Shown here piece after piece: positions 36,534 through 49,679 of a DNA stretch of 64,000 nucleotides; within the stretch, counting starts at the first letter, position 1; every line of letters begins with the position of its first letter. Source of the stretch: Paragyromitra xinjiangensis. Lineage: Eukaryota; Ascomycota; Pezizomycetes; Pezizales; Discinaceae. The DNA is taken from positions 1-64,000 of the forward strand of contig JBCAMK010000017.1 in assembly GCA_038503065.1 (NCBI GenBank), written 5' to 3'. Both the position numbers and the translations under genes were made by a program. The notes below the pieces were generated by a model. The model saw nothing but the letters and a program-made list of their open reading frames with translations. It did no database searches and was not told the DNA's origin.

Positions 36534-38086
36534 CTTATACGAACAGAGATCATTAGCGGGGTATAAATTCTATCAGGGGATGGAGATATACGCATGATTT
36601 TCTTGTTAATGATCAACACTTCAGGGAAACTGAGGGTTGATAGCTGGCCATGGCTATGGGGGAAAGGGGAGAAGTATAAAAGTCGGATACCTGGAACAAG
36701 AGCCCGGATTGGGATTCAGGCAACCAATATCTAGGCAACAGTGGACTAGGCTCAACGCGATCTTGTATAGCGGTATTTTGTTGTTTCCGTTTCAGAAAAC
36801 CGAGAACTACAACGTGTGAGCAAGCCACACTCGCAGCGAGGATCTCGCAATTGGCTCCCTGACTCGCTAATCTGCGGGACGGAAGGGCCCGATCGGCGGC
36901 TATGCGTGGGCCTTCGCATCGGGTACACCAATCTCCCACTCTCGATAAAGTAATTGTTGCATCTAATAATTTGGAATTAGTGTAGACTTTGTGTAACAGT
37001 GTCAGAACGGATAACCGAAAGAGTTTATGAAAAGTAGGGTCACTCACAGTAAGCATCCTAAAGGAGCCATAGGGTAACGCCTGCGTATTATGTATAATTC
37101 CTACGTATATGAGCCCTACTATAGCCTTGTGGGTGCCATCGTCTGTCTAGATTTTTAATAGAGATCCTCTTAATGGTAAGCTACTGGTATACGTAGGAGA
37201 AGGGAGAGATAATAGTCCTCTTAGTCAGTGCCACGCTGGGTTTCGCGTGAGTACACCAGTTTTGCAGCCTTATTGGGAGTAGCGTGAGGACCTAAATTCA
37301 GACGAAGGGATACACCCGTGAGCGACTTGGCGAAGTCCTCCATGGTGACATGTGTAGCCGTTCATGAAGAATCAATTTATTAATCAAGTGCATCCAACCA
37401 CTTGTGTTGAGATGAACGTCTTATGATTCTTAGTGATTGACGATGATTGTATTCGATAGAAGATCAAGTGAAGAATTCGAAGCAAGAACAAGAAGAGCAA
37501 AATAAATACAAGATTACCCCGCCACTAGGCATTCCTTAGTCCAGTCTAGCTAAGCCACCACGTGCACGGAAGCACATCACAACAACTTGGTTTATGGCAC
37601 TCCTCTATACTCTCCCAGGAAGATGTGCAGCAAAGTGAGTCTATAACGTCCTATACCGGTACCCAGTAACTAAAAAAAAACATAACATACCCTCTCTTCT
37701 TAAGCTTGTCCATAGCTATTCGCCACTCTGATTTCTCATACCTCTCCCCAAAAGCAAAACAAAATCCATCCCTTACTCCCCTCCTTTGCATTACGGCAGT
37801 TTTAAGAATATCTTATCACCCTCCTCTCATGAACAATCGGACATACTTCTGACTGTCAACACTTTCTGGGCGCAACTCGTAGGCCATCCTAGCGGCCCAC
37901 ATTCACCCTTTCGCTCCTTGATTCTCCTATGATACATACACCCAAAAATAGCCATAGGAAATTAAAGCCAGCATAACGAGTAGCACATACGGGTGCCAAC
38001 AGAGGTAGTAAAAGCCATGGAACCGTGTTCGTGCTAGTATTGGCCTGGAGCTAGAGAGGGTGGTAAGGACATGCACGAGTATAATC
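36534..38086. other. Intergenic, no convincing gene
   Basis: Probably holds the first exon of the ISG12-like gene. The 147-codon minus-strand frame at 36613-37056 has no domain. Confidence 0.45.
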
Positions 38087-41000
38087 TCAGGTTCCTTGGG
38101 GGCTTACTTGGTTTTTTTTGGGACTTTCCACCACTTTTGGGGCCAAAGTCTCTCCTTCCAATTCAAGCGGCGCAACTTTGTCGGTCGCTTTCGTAGTCAA
38201 AGGATCTGGGGGAATTCCCTTCTCCACCTCTTGTCGCGGAGTTTGATCTCTCTTATTTGTCTCTATGATAGCCAGAGAAGCTGCAAGTATTTCTTCCACC
38301 ACCTGTGTTATTGCTCCAGTGCCCGGAGGTGATCTCGTTGCCTGTGTATCTGCATCCTCTTGAGTTCCTTGCGTAACCTTATTTAAATTCCCTGTATCAA
38401 TAGCATACTGCAATGTTGTCCTACCATCCTTCTCGGACCCTACAGAATTGACGTCTGCTCCATGGTCTAATAGCAATTTACACGTTTCGGTTGTAGAATG
38501 TTCGACGGCGTATTGCAACACGGTGCTGAAAGGGTAGTGCGATGATGGTTTCGCATCAGGGTCCGCTCCATTCACCAGTAAGAATCTTATAGTCTCGATA
38601 TTGTTAACACGAGGGCCTAGTGGATCACCAGAGGCCGCCGCGAGAAGTGCCGTTCGCCCCGTTTCATAACCTGCGTTGATGGCGGACCCGTTCTGCAGAA
38701 GCAGCTTCAACATGTCGGTGTGCCCGCGGGCTGCTGCCAATACTAGTGCTGCAGGACCCTCCTCACCAGTGTCCTCCTCGCTAGTATCTGATCTAGCATC
38801 GGCATCAGCCCCGTTGGCGAGTAGTAACTTCACAATGTCGATGTGCCCGCTCTCAGAAGCTGCTTGTAGCGCTATACGGCCCGAATTGGTACTTGCAACG
38901 GCTCTCTTGCCAGCTGCAGAATTGAAATCTGCGCCACGAGTTAGAAGAAACCTCACCGCATCGATATGCCCGCTCTCTGATGCCGTTTGCAGTGCTGTTC
39001 GTCCTGAGTTCCCTGTTTCGGCATTGATGTCGGCACCATTATCTAGAAGCAGTTCTGCCGGAGAATGTGTCCACCGTCAGATGCCGATTGCAGTGCTGTT
39101 CGACCCTCAGCATTGCTTGGGACAGCGTTGACGTCTGCCCGTGTCTTAGGAGTAGTTTCGCCATCTCGATCCTATCACTCCCGGCTGCTGCTTGCAGGGC
39201 TGTCCGGCCTTCGTAGCGGCCACCTTCAGCGTTGACCTCGGCCCCGTTACCTAGCAGTAGGCTCGCTATCTCAATGTGTCCATTCTGGGCGGCTGCTTGG
39301 AGAGCTGTTAAGCCCTTGATAGTTGCAGTTTTATCGTTGATAATAGCTTTATTGTTCAATAGTAGTCCCACAATATTGATATAGCCTCTCTCAGCAGCCG
39401 CCTGCAATGCCGTACGCCCACCGGAACCGACAGGAGGGACGTTGGGATCCGCTCTTTTATCCAAGAGTAGTCTGACAACAGCCATATCTCCACTCCTCAC
39501 CGCTTCATGCAAGGCAGTGCGCCCACCATCCTTGTCTACTTGGGTATTGATATTGGCATAACTGTTGAGTAACAGTTTAATCACATCTGCATGCCCACCT
39601 CTCGCTGCTAGCTGTATTGCTGCCCCTCCATCATCGGAATACTGTTGGGCGTTGGGATCCACACCGCAATCTAAGAGCAGCTTCACGGTGTCTATGTGCC
39701 CGCCTCTAGCCGCCAATTGCAATGCTGTTGGGGTTCCCTACGATGGGCCTGGGAGTAAGGGGTCGAGTGAGGGGCCAACACTAGCGCCAGTATCCAACAA
39801 TATCTTCACCGTGTCCGCATAGCCGCCCTCAGCTGCTAACTGCAACGCCGTAAACCCTTCGTGAAAAAGTCCGTTGGGATCGCGTGTAGCGTTAATTTCG
39901 GCCCTGTGGTCTAACAGTAGCTGGATGGCGTCGCTACGTCCAATCTTTGCTGCTTCGTGGAGAAACGTAGTTTTCCCGTGGTAGGCATTTGCATCGCCCC
40001 CACTGTCTAGTAGCAATCGGAGTAGGTCCATATACTCGTACGGGCTGGAGAGTCTGCGAATCGCAGTCTCCATTACTGTCTCACTATCCAGGTTGCCTGC
40101 TCTGCCGTTGATGTCAGCTCCGCTGTCTATGAGTAGCTTGACCATGCTTATGTCTCCCCTCTCCGTCGCCGTTTGTAATGCTGTCCGGCCGTATCGATCA
40201 GCTGCTTTGGCGTTAACGGCTGCCCCGTTTTCTAGAAGTAGCTTTGCGATGTAAATGTGCCCGTGCTCGACCGCCGCTTGTAACGCTTTCCAACCGCCAT
40301 ACACGGCAGCGGAAGCATTAACATCGGCATCCGCCAGGAGAAGTTTCACGGTCTCGATATGGCCACTCCTGGCTGCTGCCTGTAACGCCGTCCAACCATG
40401 TGGATACCCTGCTTCGGCATTGACAGCTGCTCCGTTTTTTAAAAGTAGCTTCACAATTTCAATGTGCCCGCGCTCAGCCGCCGCTTGTAATGCTGTCCGA
40501 CCGTTTCTGGATGTGAGGGCATTAACGTTAACCTTGTTTTCCAGGAGAAGCTTCACCTCGATATGGCCATTCCCGGCTGCTGCTTGTAATGCTGTCTGAC
40601 TATCCTCCAGAGATATGGAAGCAGTAAAGTCGTCGCTGTCTAGGATATATTTTACAATATCTATGTCTTCTGCTTGTAATGCTGTCCGACTGCCGATCAC
40701 AGATGCGACACCCAGGAGAAATTCCACCATTTTGACATGACCACCCCCAGCTGCTGCCTGAATTGGTGTTCGGGCATTGGTATCGTACCAGGCGTCGGTG
40801 TTGATCTCTTCGTAGTTGTCCAGAAAAAAGTTGACTATCTCGGGTTGCTTGTCTCCGGCCGCTTCTTGCGATGTCTCAGCATTTTCGGCACCAGCACCGA
40901 CACTTATATTTTCTAGAAGTAGTTCCAAAATCTCGATATTCCCACCTACAGCTACCACTTGCACTGTCGTCTGATCTGGCTTTGCGCCGTGCTGTAGAAG

Positions 41001-43080
41001 TAATTTCACGGTGTCGGTATTCCCACACCTAGCCGCTGCTTGCAGCGCCATTCGATTTGATCTGGCCCCATGTTCCAGGAGCACTTCCACAACGTCGAGG
41101 CGACCAGCCCCGGCTGCTGCTTCCGACGCTGTCTTTCCACCTTCGCGGTATGTGTCGGTACTGATTTTAGCCCCGTTATCCAAGAGCATCTTAACCAAGG
41201 GAGCATGCCCTACCCCCGATGCTGCTTCTAAAGCTGTTCGGCCATTTTGGTTGCTTGCTGCAGCATTGATCTCAGCTCCGTTGGCTAACAGCAGGCTTGC
41301 AATATCGTTATAGATACCCTCACACGCCGCCTGCAATGCTGTGCGGCCGTTGTCCAAACATGCTTCGGCATTAACCTCCGCCCCACTGCTCAGCAGCAAC
41401 TTGACCACCTCAAAATATCCGCCCTCCGCCGCTGCTTGAAGTGCCGTCCTACCGCTATGGGGACATGCCTCGACGCCGATATCCGCGTTCCTACTCAATA
41501 GCATCTCACCGCCTCGATGTATCCGCCTCCAGCCGCCGCTTGAATTGCAGCCCGGCCATTCGCTGAAAGACCTGCCGTGGCATCCACGTTGGCCCCATTT
41601 TCCAAGATTAGGTGCACTATATCGATGTCCCCAGCACCAGCTGCCACCTGCAATGCTGTCCGGCCACTTCGAGGGCTTGCATTAACATTAACGTCGGCTC
41701 CAGCTTCCAGTAGGATCTTCGCCAACTCGATATCCCCGCGCACGACTACGCCCTGGAATGCTGTCTCGCCATCAACAGGCAAATCGACCTCCCAGTTATT
41801 GTCGAGCAGTAGCTTCACCATGTCTATCCGTCCACTCTCGACCACCTTCTGGAAGATCTTTGCCTTTTTCGATTTCGTTATTGTCCTACTAGCTGGTAAC
41901 TTCAACATTATCGGAAGAACGGAATACAACCCCTTTGCCGCGGTCCGCAGAACCAAATCTGAGAACGCCTCCTTTGAAAAAGTAGCCAAAAGCTGGATGA
42001 TATCAGTTTTGTTGCCCCCCTCCCCAAGTCCTAACTCCACTCCCAGACTCAAAAATTCGCCTGTCAACCTTTCGTACCAATCATCCTTGCACCATCCTCC
42101 CGCCAACCATGGATGTTGTAGAGCCTCTGTCGCAACTGGTCTCCCCTCCGGATCCGTGCACATCAATCTCTTCACGAAATCGACCGCCTCTTCACCTGCC
42201 TGACAACTCTCCAAAATTTCTACAGGAAATACTTTGACGCCCCAGCAATAATCCCGAAGAGCGTCTATATCCATGTCGCGCTCAGGTGATGCGTCGCTCA
42301 ACCCCGAGATTATCTCCGAGGTTCCGTCATCGGGGGACTCAAGAAATGGTATTTGGGTAGTCAGTATCTCATACACAATGCAACCTAGAGACCATATATC
42401 CAGTGCGTTCGAGAACACGGCCTCCCGCTTTGGAGTCAACCCGTTCATTTCTGGAGCTTTATAGCCGTGAGTTCCAATATGTGTTCGCAGGAAGGTGTTT
42501 TCAGCCCGCTTAGACACTCCGAAATCTGCGGTCTTAGTGTGGAGTGGCTCTGGAGAAGCGACAAGGACATTCTAGGGCACACATCTAGAGTAAGCAGAGG
42601 AGTTGTAACGCGATCTAGGTCAGGGTAAAAACCTGTGGTTTCAGATCACGGTGGCAGATCCCTTCCCCATGGAGAATCTCGAGCCCCTTCAAAATCTGTT
42701 TTGTAATCTCTCACACTCGCCCTAGCCTTCTCCGCTTCTTTTTTCATATAATTCCCTAAGTCCCCATATTGCACATACTCCATCGCAATAAACACTTCAC
42801 TACTATTCTCATACCATCCGAAAAAGTCCAGAAACACTTGATCATGCTATGCGACACCGTTAGTTGAGGCCCGAAGATATCCCGAGAATACGTACACCAC
42901 TCATCCTGACCAGTGCCAACAGTTCCTGAGAGAGCGCTTTTGCAGGCAACGAATCTTTTATCACGCTCTTAACCGCTCGGAGTTGCCCTTCATTCCCCTT
43001 TTGGAGACAAACACTCCCGAATCCGCCGGAACCGATCTTTTTGTCGTTTCGCCAGGTGAAGGACTTCCTAACCCGGATTT
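38087..43080 (-). pseudogene. Decayed protein kinase-ankyrin fusion
   Basis: A Ser/Thr kinase domain is read from about 43070 downward: Gly loop KIGSGGFGSV, VAIK-type Lys in RAVKSV, HRDLKPQ (intron) N, DFG in TADFGVSK, APE in GYKAPEM, and DIWSLGCIVYEIL. About 28 ankyrin repeats follow (typical unit GRTALQAAAEGGYFEVVKLLLS) to a Pro/Lys-rich tail ending at 38087. The frame is broken at least five times: a 2-nt loss near 42705-42714, a 1-nt loss near 41503-41506, an in-frame TAG at 39738-39740 where the repeat continues at once, and 1-nt shifts near 39135-39141 and 39055-39075. Sequence between breaks is still clean and repeat-like, so decay is recent, unless the breaks are assembly errors. Segments: 42517-41495, 41504-39738, 39722-39039 and 38956-38087. 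Confidence 0.82.
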
Positions 43081-44097
43081 TTCACTAAGAAAAATTATTA
43101 TACGTTTTATTTCAGCCTCGGTACTGTTTATTGCTCACAGGCATTTAAGAACTCAAATGGATATCTTTACTCAAGACCTTGGATGGATTGGTTGTGTGAA
43201 AGCCTTGATAGTAGGAGATCCTTATTAACAAAGAATCCACAGTACATATTCACACCTAATGTTCTTGCTTGGTGACGGTAGAGATACTACTACTATTCGT
43301 AGGAACAACAGCAGAGCTTGATGGATTGCTATGGCAGAAAGCAATGGAAGCAATTGGCTACTGTCGACAGATCTAGGGTGTTTCTAACGAAATCTTTTAT
43401 CGAAATGACGCCGAGGGCCTTGTAGTAGAGCTATCCGCATTTTTATGGCAGTTAAGCTAATAAAATCGCTCGAGCGATTCCGTTTGGTCGACATATTTCG
43501 AGATCTCTCTCTAGTCGAAGAGGTGAGCGTGGGTTATTGGAACGTTCGTGGCATCATATCCCGGAGCCAAATCCTAGGTGATAAGTACAAGTTCACAAAT
43601 TATCTCGCACATTCGCGGTAGCCCTATTTGCGTTGAAAGTAGAGATTGAGACTCGACCGATTTACTCGCGCCCATGGTGCAGGCCCGAATTAATAGACAA
43701 ATCATGCATCCTAGTACATGAAAATTCTCTAACCATCGGGGCTTCCAACGTCCTCCCCTTCAGGACTTACTACAGTCTACTATCGACAAGAGATTAGGAA
43801 GCCCGTTTCCAACAGCTTGTGTTGGAGGTCCTCCCTAACGGCGTACGGCGTACGGCGTAGAAGTGCATGGAGTAGACTCAGGAGTAGTATTTGTCAAAAG
43901 TCGAGTATCCTATGAGTCTCCTAGCTGAGAGCTCAATCAGTCAAGTCTCTCCTACTTCCCTACCTCATACCATAAAACAGCTTGTTTTGATAGTGCTCCC
44001 TGATGCCTAGCGGAGTACTTCTCACGGTAAATGTTATACGGTATTAAAGGCTATAGCACGCGAGTTAAGTTTATATACCGGGCAGCAAACCTTAGTA
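43081..44097. other. Intergenic, no gene seen
   Basis: It may hold the lost N-terminus of the kinase. A short tandem CGGCGTACGGCGTACGG lies near 43840-43856, and an imperfect inverted repeat (TTCCAACG ... TTGGAGG) near 43744-43838. Confidence 0.5.
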
Positions 44098-44524
44098 CCT
44101 TTAGATTAGAGCAAAGGTGCAGACTGCCTCCCGACTTAAAGGTACGGTTCCAAAATACCCCTCAATTCATTAAGTGAAATATTAAATCCTACATCGTGAA
44201 GCAATAAAAGAGCCGTTTCTGGAAGAAATCGCTAGATCCAACTTTGCTTGCTCTCTAGTGGACATGCTGTCCACAGCTGTGGTCTTGAAACGAGTATAGG
44301 GTTCAAATTCCTGCTGTTCCTGGAGTCACCATGCTGAACTGGCAAGCAAGATTTGATGGAATGTGGTTGTACTAGTAGTGATGATAGTGATGATGATGAA
44401 ATAAATATCTTGTTATGTTGTGTATCTACGTGGTGGGAGGGGGGGTAGTTTACACCCGCGGGGTATTTTGGAATTACACCTCTGGATCGGGAGACAGTCT
44501 GCACCTTTGCTCTTTAGATTAAGA
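44098..44524. mobile_element. Non-autonomous element with long terminal inverted repeats
   Basis: The left arm (about 44098-44162) contains GAGCAAAGGTGCAGACTG, CTCCCGA and TTCCAAAATACCCC. The right arm (about 44458-44524) is its imperfect reverse complement (GGGGTATTTTGGAATTAC ... CAGTCTGCACCTTTGCTC). The arms are about 65 bp and the whole is about 427 bp. The centre has a TGATGATG-type microsatellite and no transposase. I could not fix the exact borders or a target duplication. Confidence 0.7.
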
Positions 44525-47500
44525 GGTGAAATTAAGGGCGACGGAGATCCCCATATATATACAGAATTCGGTTTCTTTCAAGACAAAACAGGAGTTGCGT
44601 ATACCGAATGGCGTGTTTGTAAAGACTAAGGAGAATATATTGGGAAGCTCATGTACTAAACGAGGTGAAGGGTTGTTAGGGGAAAGGGCAACGACTCTTT
44701 TGACTGACTTCCTAGTACAGCTAGTGGATCCGGTAGCACTCTAATCCAACAGAGGTCTAGAAAACACTGGCCCGATATCAAAGTCTTCCAGGCCTTTGCT
44801 AGGGAACCCCGAATGCGGGCTTTCCACTTTGTGGTTGAGATTCTCGGCGTTCTGAATATGTATGATAGTATGTATAGTTCCTCGTTCGGGGCATGAAATC
44901 CCCAGTTTGGGTTGGCTAGGCTAGGCCTGGCGTCTTCTCAAGCACATCTAGCACCTCCCTCGTATTGGAAAAAAGATTCCTAGTTAGCCCAGGCTCTATC
45001 CTGGAAGACGGCTCAGGCGAGTCTATACGAGTGGTCGGGGCCTCAGGTCAGGCAAGAAGCGAGAATATTTGCGGGCACGAGCTAATTTCTAAAGTGCACA
45101 GGTACAGCCTTAATACAGGTTTAAGGATATAAACTTTGTTAATACTATAACTTCGATTGCATGCGATATTCCTGTACCTGATAAACAAGTTTGGGAATTA
45201 GTCTGACACACCTAATTATATCAGGCAACCGCCGGCATTTTCTTATGAGATGCGCCGGGCACCCCCTCTTTCTGGTGTGTCTGCCTTTCCAGCATCCCCC
45301 CTTAAAGATCTATAAGGTTCGCAGTACGTCCACGAGTAAGTATTCTTTTTTTTCGGATATGCAAGTTTTCTTAGACTTCATCCCTTGTCTCGAACCAGCC
45401 TTAATGGCTTGGTGATGTGAACACAAGAAACACTCTAAGCTTAATTTGGTTTGGTTCGAGACAATTTCATCCCTTCCGCAGAATTTTCACAATTCAAAAG
45501 GTGCATCGAATATATATCGTAACACATCCTGTCGATCGTTTGGAGTAACACTTAGGCCAGGAACTAGGCTCTAACGCTGGATATGATAGAAGACCCCACA
45601 TATTCGGGCTCTGGGTATATACAAGAACGACTACCCTTCTCCCCTGCTACAAAACCCTCGCGAGTTTTAAAGTATTCTTTTGTAAATTCTTTATTATACC
45701 GCCAATGAGTACAACAAGGGAGCTCTGTTTGGCATTTGTTGGGGATTTCCCGCGGGCCTAAGTCTTGATCACCTTCGTTACCCTATCGTTAGGCATCTGC
45801 AGGAGCGGTAAGATTTGTAATGGCTATGGTAAAGTTACCGGCCCCATGGTATAGGGATCTGTCGCCCGCAGTGTGGGGGGGGGTCACACATCACTCGCTT
45901 GATTCTCTTGGGAGTCCAGTATACCTTCCTAATCTGACCAACTGTGTTACGTTTGGTATGACAGCACTTATTCAAGTTCGCTACAGCTGCTATATATCGT
46001 ATGATATTTGTACATCTGTTAAAAATCTATTTTAAAGGCGTGATGTGTTCTCCTAGGTAAGGATATAGGAAAGGGATCTTTGTTTGTTGTATCCTTCACT
46101 TTTCGTTTCGATTACCCATTGGATCATAGTTTCTCACTTAGAAGATTTAGGGATAAGGGAAATAAAATTATTAGGATATTAAACCCTAGGCCGTCGCTCG
46201 CTTCTTCTCGGAATTGGCGAGGAATTATTGTACCAAAATATGTTTCAAATACCGAAACGCAGTGTGCTGAAGTTATGTCGTACCGGACGTTAGTGCATGC
46301 GTGTAGCTGCATCTATGGCGCGATATGCTTATCCCACTCCCAGGACGAATAAAATTCTGGCCTCGGACACATTGGACCATAGGCGGATCCCCGCAGGCCA
46401 GGTTTGAGTAACCGTCGCTGGCAGACGTATTGCAGAAGTTTGTCATGACTGTAACACAGTTCACTACGGGGTAGTAATTCTCAGTCAATTACACTAGGAT
46501 GGCATTTTAGGTTCACAGTGCACGCATCCAACAAATGCAGAAGGTTTGGTAATCAGGGTAATCAAGGTTCATACCGACGGCACCAGGATTAGAGCAGGTA
46601 ATACACACCAATCGCCTAGCGGATAAGAATTAATCCAAAGAAACATCCCAGTGAACCAATCCTCCAGCGGCTCAAAAATGGAAAAAATTCTGTGGTGTAG
46701 CTCGTATAGGAGTTTTCTATAGCTGCCGACGAAACGAGATATACTGCAACACCTACAGGTCAACTGCCGATATTCACCGGCGAAAGACTTCTAAAGTCAA
46801 CAGCTCATATCTTTTGTGAATTTCAGCTCACTTACGGATCTAGTAGAAGGGGCTAACTTAATATGGCTATCCCTTGAACCGTCAATCATACTAACGTTTC
46901 GAGGTACCAGAGGGCGGTCCGGGCGGGCTCTGTGTCTTGGATTAGTGGGGGCAATAACCCTAAATTATTAGAATTATGTCTACAATTTTTGATGATTATA
47001 CATGTAACTTTGGGGACTGAAGTAATGTCTTGGAATGGCTCTAGAGCTATTAGTTTTTATCCCAAATCTTCAGATAAAAGCTAAAAGCATCAAAAACAAC
47101 AGTATATGAGAAATACCGTCGGTTTCTAGGACGCTTGAGATCTAGAGTAAATTTTCGCTCCGATAAGCGGCTGCGTGAGCTGCGTAGCCATCAACCTACT
47201 CATCTAAGGTATCAGCAGTTTCTCATCCGGCACTTGACTCTAGCTACACTGACCGGGGAAATGAAGGCTGGGATGGTCAATTGGATATGACGACTCAGCA
47301 GCATGTAAATACTCCCTGCACCATGCAAGATTATCAAACTGCAGAGAAAAAACTCAATTATTGTTGTCAGCATAGTCTTGTGGTCGTACTTTCCTCCTGT
47401 AAGCGTATTACGAACGACACTAAATCCTTAGTAAATCCGCAGCAGCTTGGCTTGGAGGGCCGTCGGCCACTTGCGCAGACTTTCCATTTATCATTCTGTA

Positions 47501-47545
47501 TCAAATGTGTTATAATACTTGAGACATCAAGTGCTTCTAAAGCTG
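44525..47545. other. Gene-poor stretch of about 3 kb
   Basis: No frame here combines domain character with splice signals. It includes the upstream region of the secreted protein gene. Confidence 0.5.
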
Positions 47546-47553
47546 TATAAATA
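47546..47553 (+). promoter_or_regulatory. TATA box of the small secreted protein gene
   Basis: TATAAATA, 91 nt before the ATG at 47637, followed by a pyrimidine-rich leader (CTTCCTTCTCGCC) typical of strongly expressed fungal genes. Confidence 0.6.
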
Positions 47554-47636
47554 GGGCCCGTATTTGCCAGTAACGATCCAAATACTCACCACCACACTGT
47601 ACCCTTCCTTCTCGCCATCACCAATCCTCTATCTCA

Positions 47637-48210
47637 ATGCATTTCACTCGCTCCATTTCCCAGTTCTCGGTGCTCGCAGCACTCTTGGGGATCGTCACAG
47701 CCGTCGATATGCGGGCCTGGCAAGGCACTGGCTGTGATAATGGCGCGTCTGTCTATTGGAGTAACGTCCCCGCCTACACTTGCATAACAATCCCACTCAG
47801 CTTTGGCATTCGATGGTACAATATTCCTAGCGGGGCAAAAGCGCACGCATACTACGATAGTCATTGCACCAACTTTGCCCAAGAGGGCGGAAGTGGAACG
47901 TATTGTTTAGATGCGCACAATAATATGCGCTCTGCCAACTGGTTTTGGTCCTCCAAGTTTGTGAGGCGCGAAGAATTTGACGGTGAGACGAGCTCCGGTG
48001 TTCAGTATACAACCCCCGAGGGTACGGAGAGACGCATTACCGCTTCCCCTAGCCAATTTGAATATATCCTCGCGCTTGTCAAAGCCGAAGATTGGGCTGC
48101 TCTAGCGCAGTATCCTGAAGGTAAGCCCTAGGTACTACTATTGATATCATAAATGAGACTCTGACTCTGGATTGCCACTAGATCCTAACCTTGCCCCAAG
48201 TGACGAGTAA
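47637..48210 (+). CDS. Small secreted protein (170 aa), two exons
   Basis: Exons 47637-48120 and 48182-48210 are separated by a 61-nt intron (G|GTAAGC ... CACTAG|AT); ignoring it adds a false KP end. The N-terminus is a classic signal peptide (MHFTRSISQFSVLAALLGIV, cleavage probably after TAVD or nearby). The mature ~148 residues are rich in aromatic residues (WYNIPSG, SANWFWSS) with four cysteines (GCDNG, YTCIT, HCTNF, TYCLD) that could form two disulfides, spaced mainly in the first 80 residues. Good TATA box and leader. A secreted effector-like or cell-surface protein is inferred; no family was recognised. Confidence 0.78.
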
Positions 48211-49679
48211 ACCGTGGGTGGGTATTAAGCAGAGCAGCCCTTAGGGAAGAAAGAATGAGGAGTAGCTTGGCTGCTATGGCGGAAGGTCCCTAGTGCGATG
48301 AATTAAGATTGGTTGTGTCTACAAATCTTTCGTTTTACCAATACTATGCCTCCGATCAAAGCTACTATGTCATATGTCAGCCTGTATTCGCATTTGTTTC
48401 CTTGTTGCTGTTCTCCCTGATTTTGTAAGCGGTGAAATATCGCACAGTAACTAGGGGCTTTTTAAATTGATTAGTGGGTTATTTTGTTTATTCCTACTTT
48501 GTTTTATGAAACGATTTACCCCTACTGTGCATATTAGGGATAGTATTCCACCCAACTTACCTTCCGCGGAGTTTTGAGGGCTACATAGGATCAAATCACC
48601 CCGTAAGTACATGCAGTGTCTAATCCTACATATAAAACAACATCACACAGAGAATTGCATTTTGCCACAGCATGATGCGTACACTGTACGAATAGATTTC
48701 CAGAGACAAACCCATGCATTTTATTTCACATATCATATCAAGGAATGATTAACGAATAAGGTCATGTTGCTGCGGGTTTCGAGGTTTGATCACTGTTCCC
48801 GCTACAGTTTGTTTCCATCGTATCCTACCCACCCGTCATGTGGATTAGGCCGAAGACAGCCCGTTATACGTATTTATTTCACGCTAAACGCACACGCGCA
48901 CTCATAGAGGCATTGAAATTTCCCTCGCTACCCTAAGTTTAGCCACTTTTATTCCAACCTCCGAGAGTATATAGCTACACGTAGATCCAAGTAACAGTTG
49001 CCTTGTGTGAGCCTAATCTAATCTAATCTGGGGTCTCTCAATGAAATCCCTAGAGAACCCTAACCCTGCCACGTCTGGCCTCTGCCCTCCCCCATTAAAC
49101 ACCCAGGACGGTAAAAACCTTCTAATACGATGCCAGCCGATGGAAGCTGTGCTGACACAGCTAGAGTAGCAAGCAATATCGTAGAATCTAGTTACAATCG
49201 AAATCCCGGTGTCAAGTTACAAATATAGGGGGGAGGATCTAGTTGAGCGGTATTACTTTACTTGACTATAGTGATACGTCGGAAGCAGGCTCGTAACCCC
49301 CACTAAAAACAGTTGCTTGGTTCTATCAATTTACCCACCCTGAAACTAATACAACACTGAAGAACAACGTTGCGACATAATCTGGAAATATATTCAATTC
49401 AAATTGTAAGGGAGGTACATATCAGACACAATTCTGGTCATAAATACATCTCAAGAGAAGACAAGGCACACGATCCACAGTATATTGGACAGTACTAAAA
49501 GAGTTGATAACTATCACAAACTTCCTTACCCTTATATAAAATGTCACCCAGAGAAACAAAACCAGGGAATAAATTAAGATAATTAACTCTCTAGTCAGTA
49601 GCCATCCGCTACATAACCTCCAGGCTCACCATTGCCCTATCCAATCCCAGCTGCGGGGGTTCGTGGCCAAACGTCCACG
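48211..49679. other. Intergenic, no gene seen
   Basis: Contains a telobox-like site at 49056-49066 and direct ATCTA repeats near 49017-49027. No coding signal. Confidence 0.5.
49056..49066 (-). repeat. Telobox-like motif
   Basis: AACCCTAACCC, two telomere-type units on the minus strand. Confidence 0.6.

Noticed and set aside
36613..37056. 147-codon minus-strand frame as first exon of the ISG12-like gene
   Set aside because: No donor in the phase needed by the acceptor near 36533, and the sequence looks non-coding.
40255..42203. Plus-strand frames opposite the ankyrin array
   Set aside because: Mirror frames produced by the regular codon pattern of the minus-strand ankyrin repeats.
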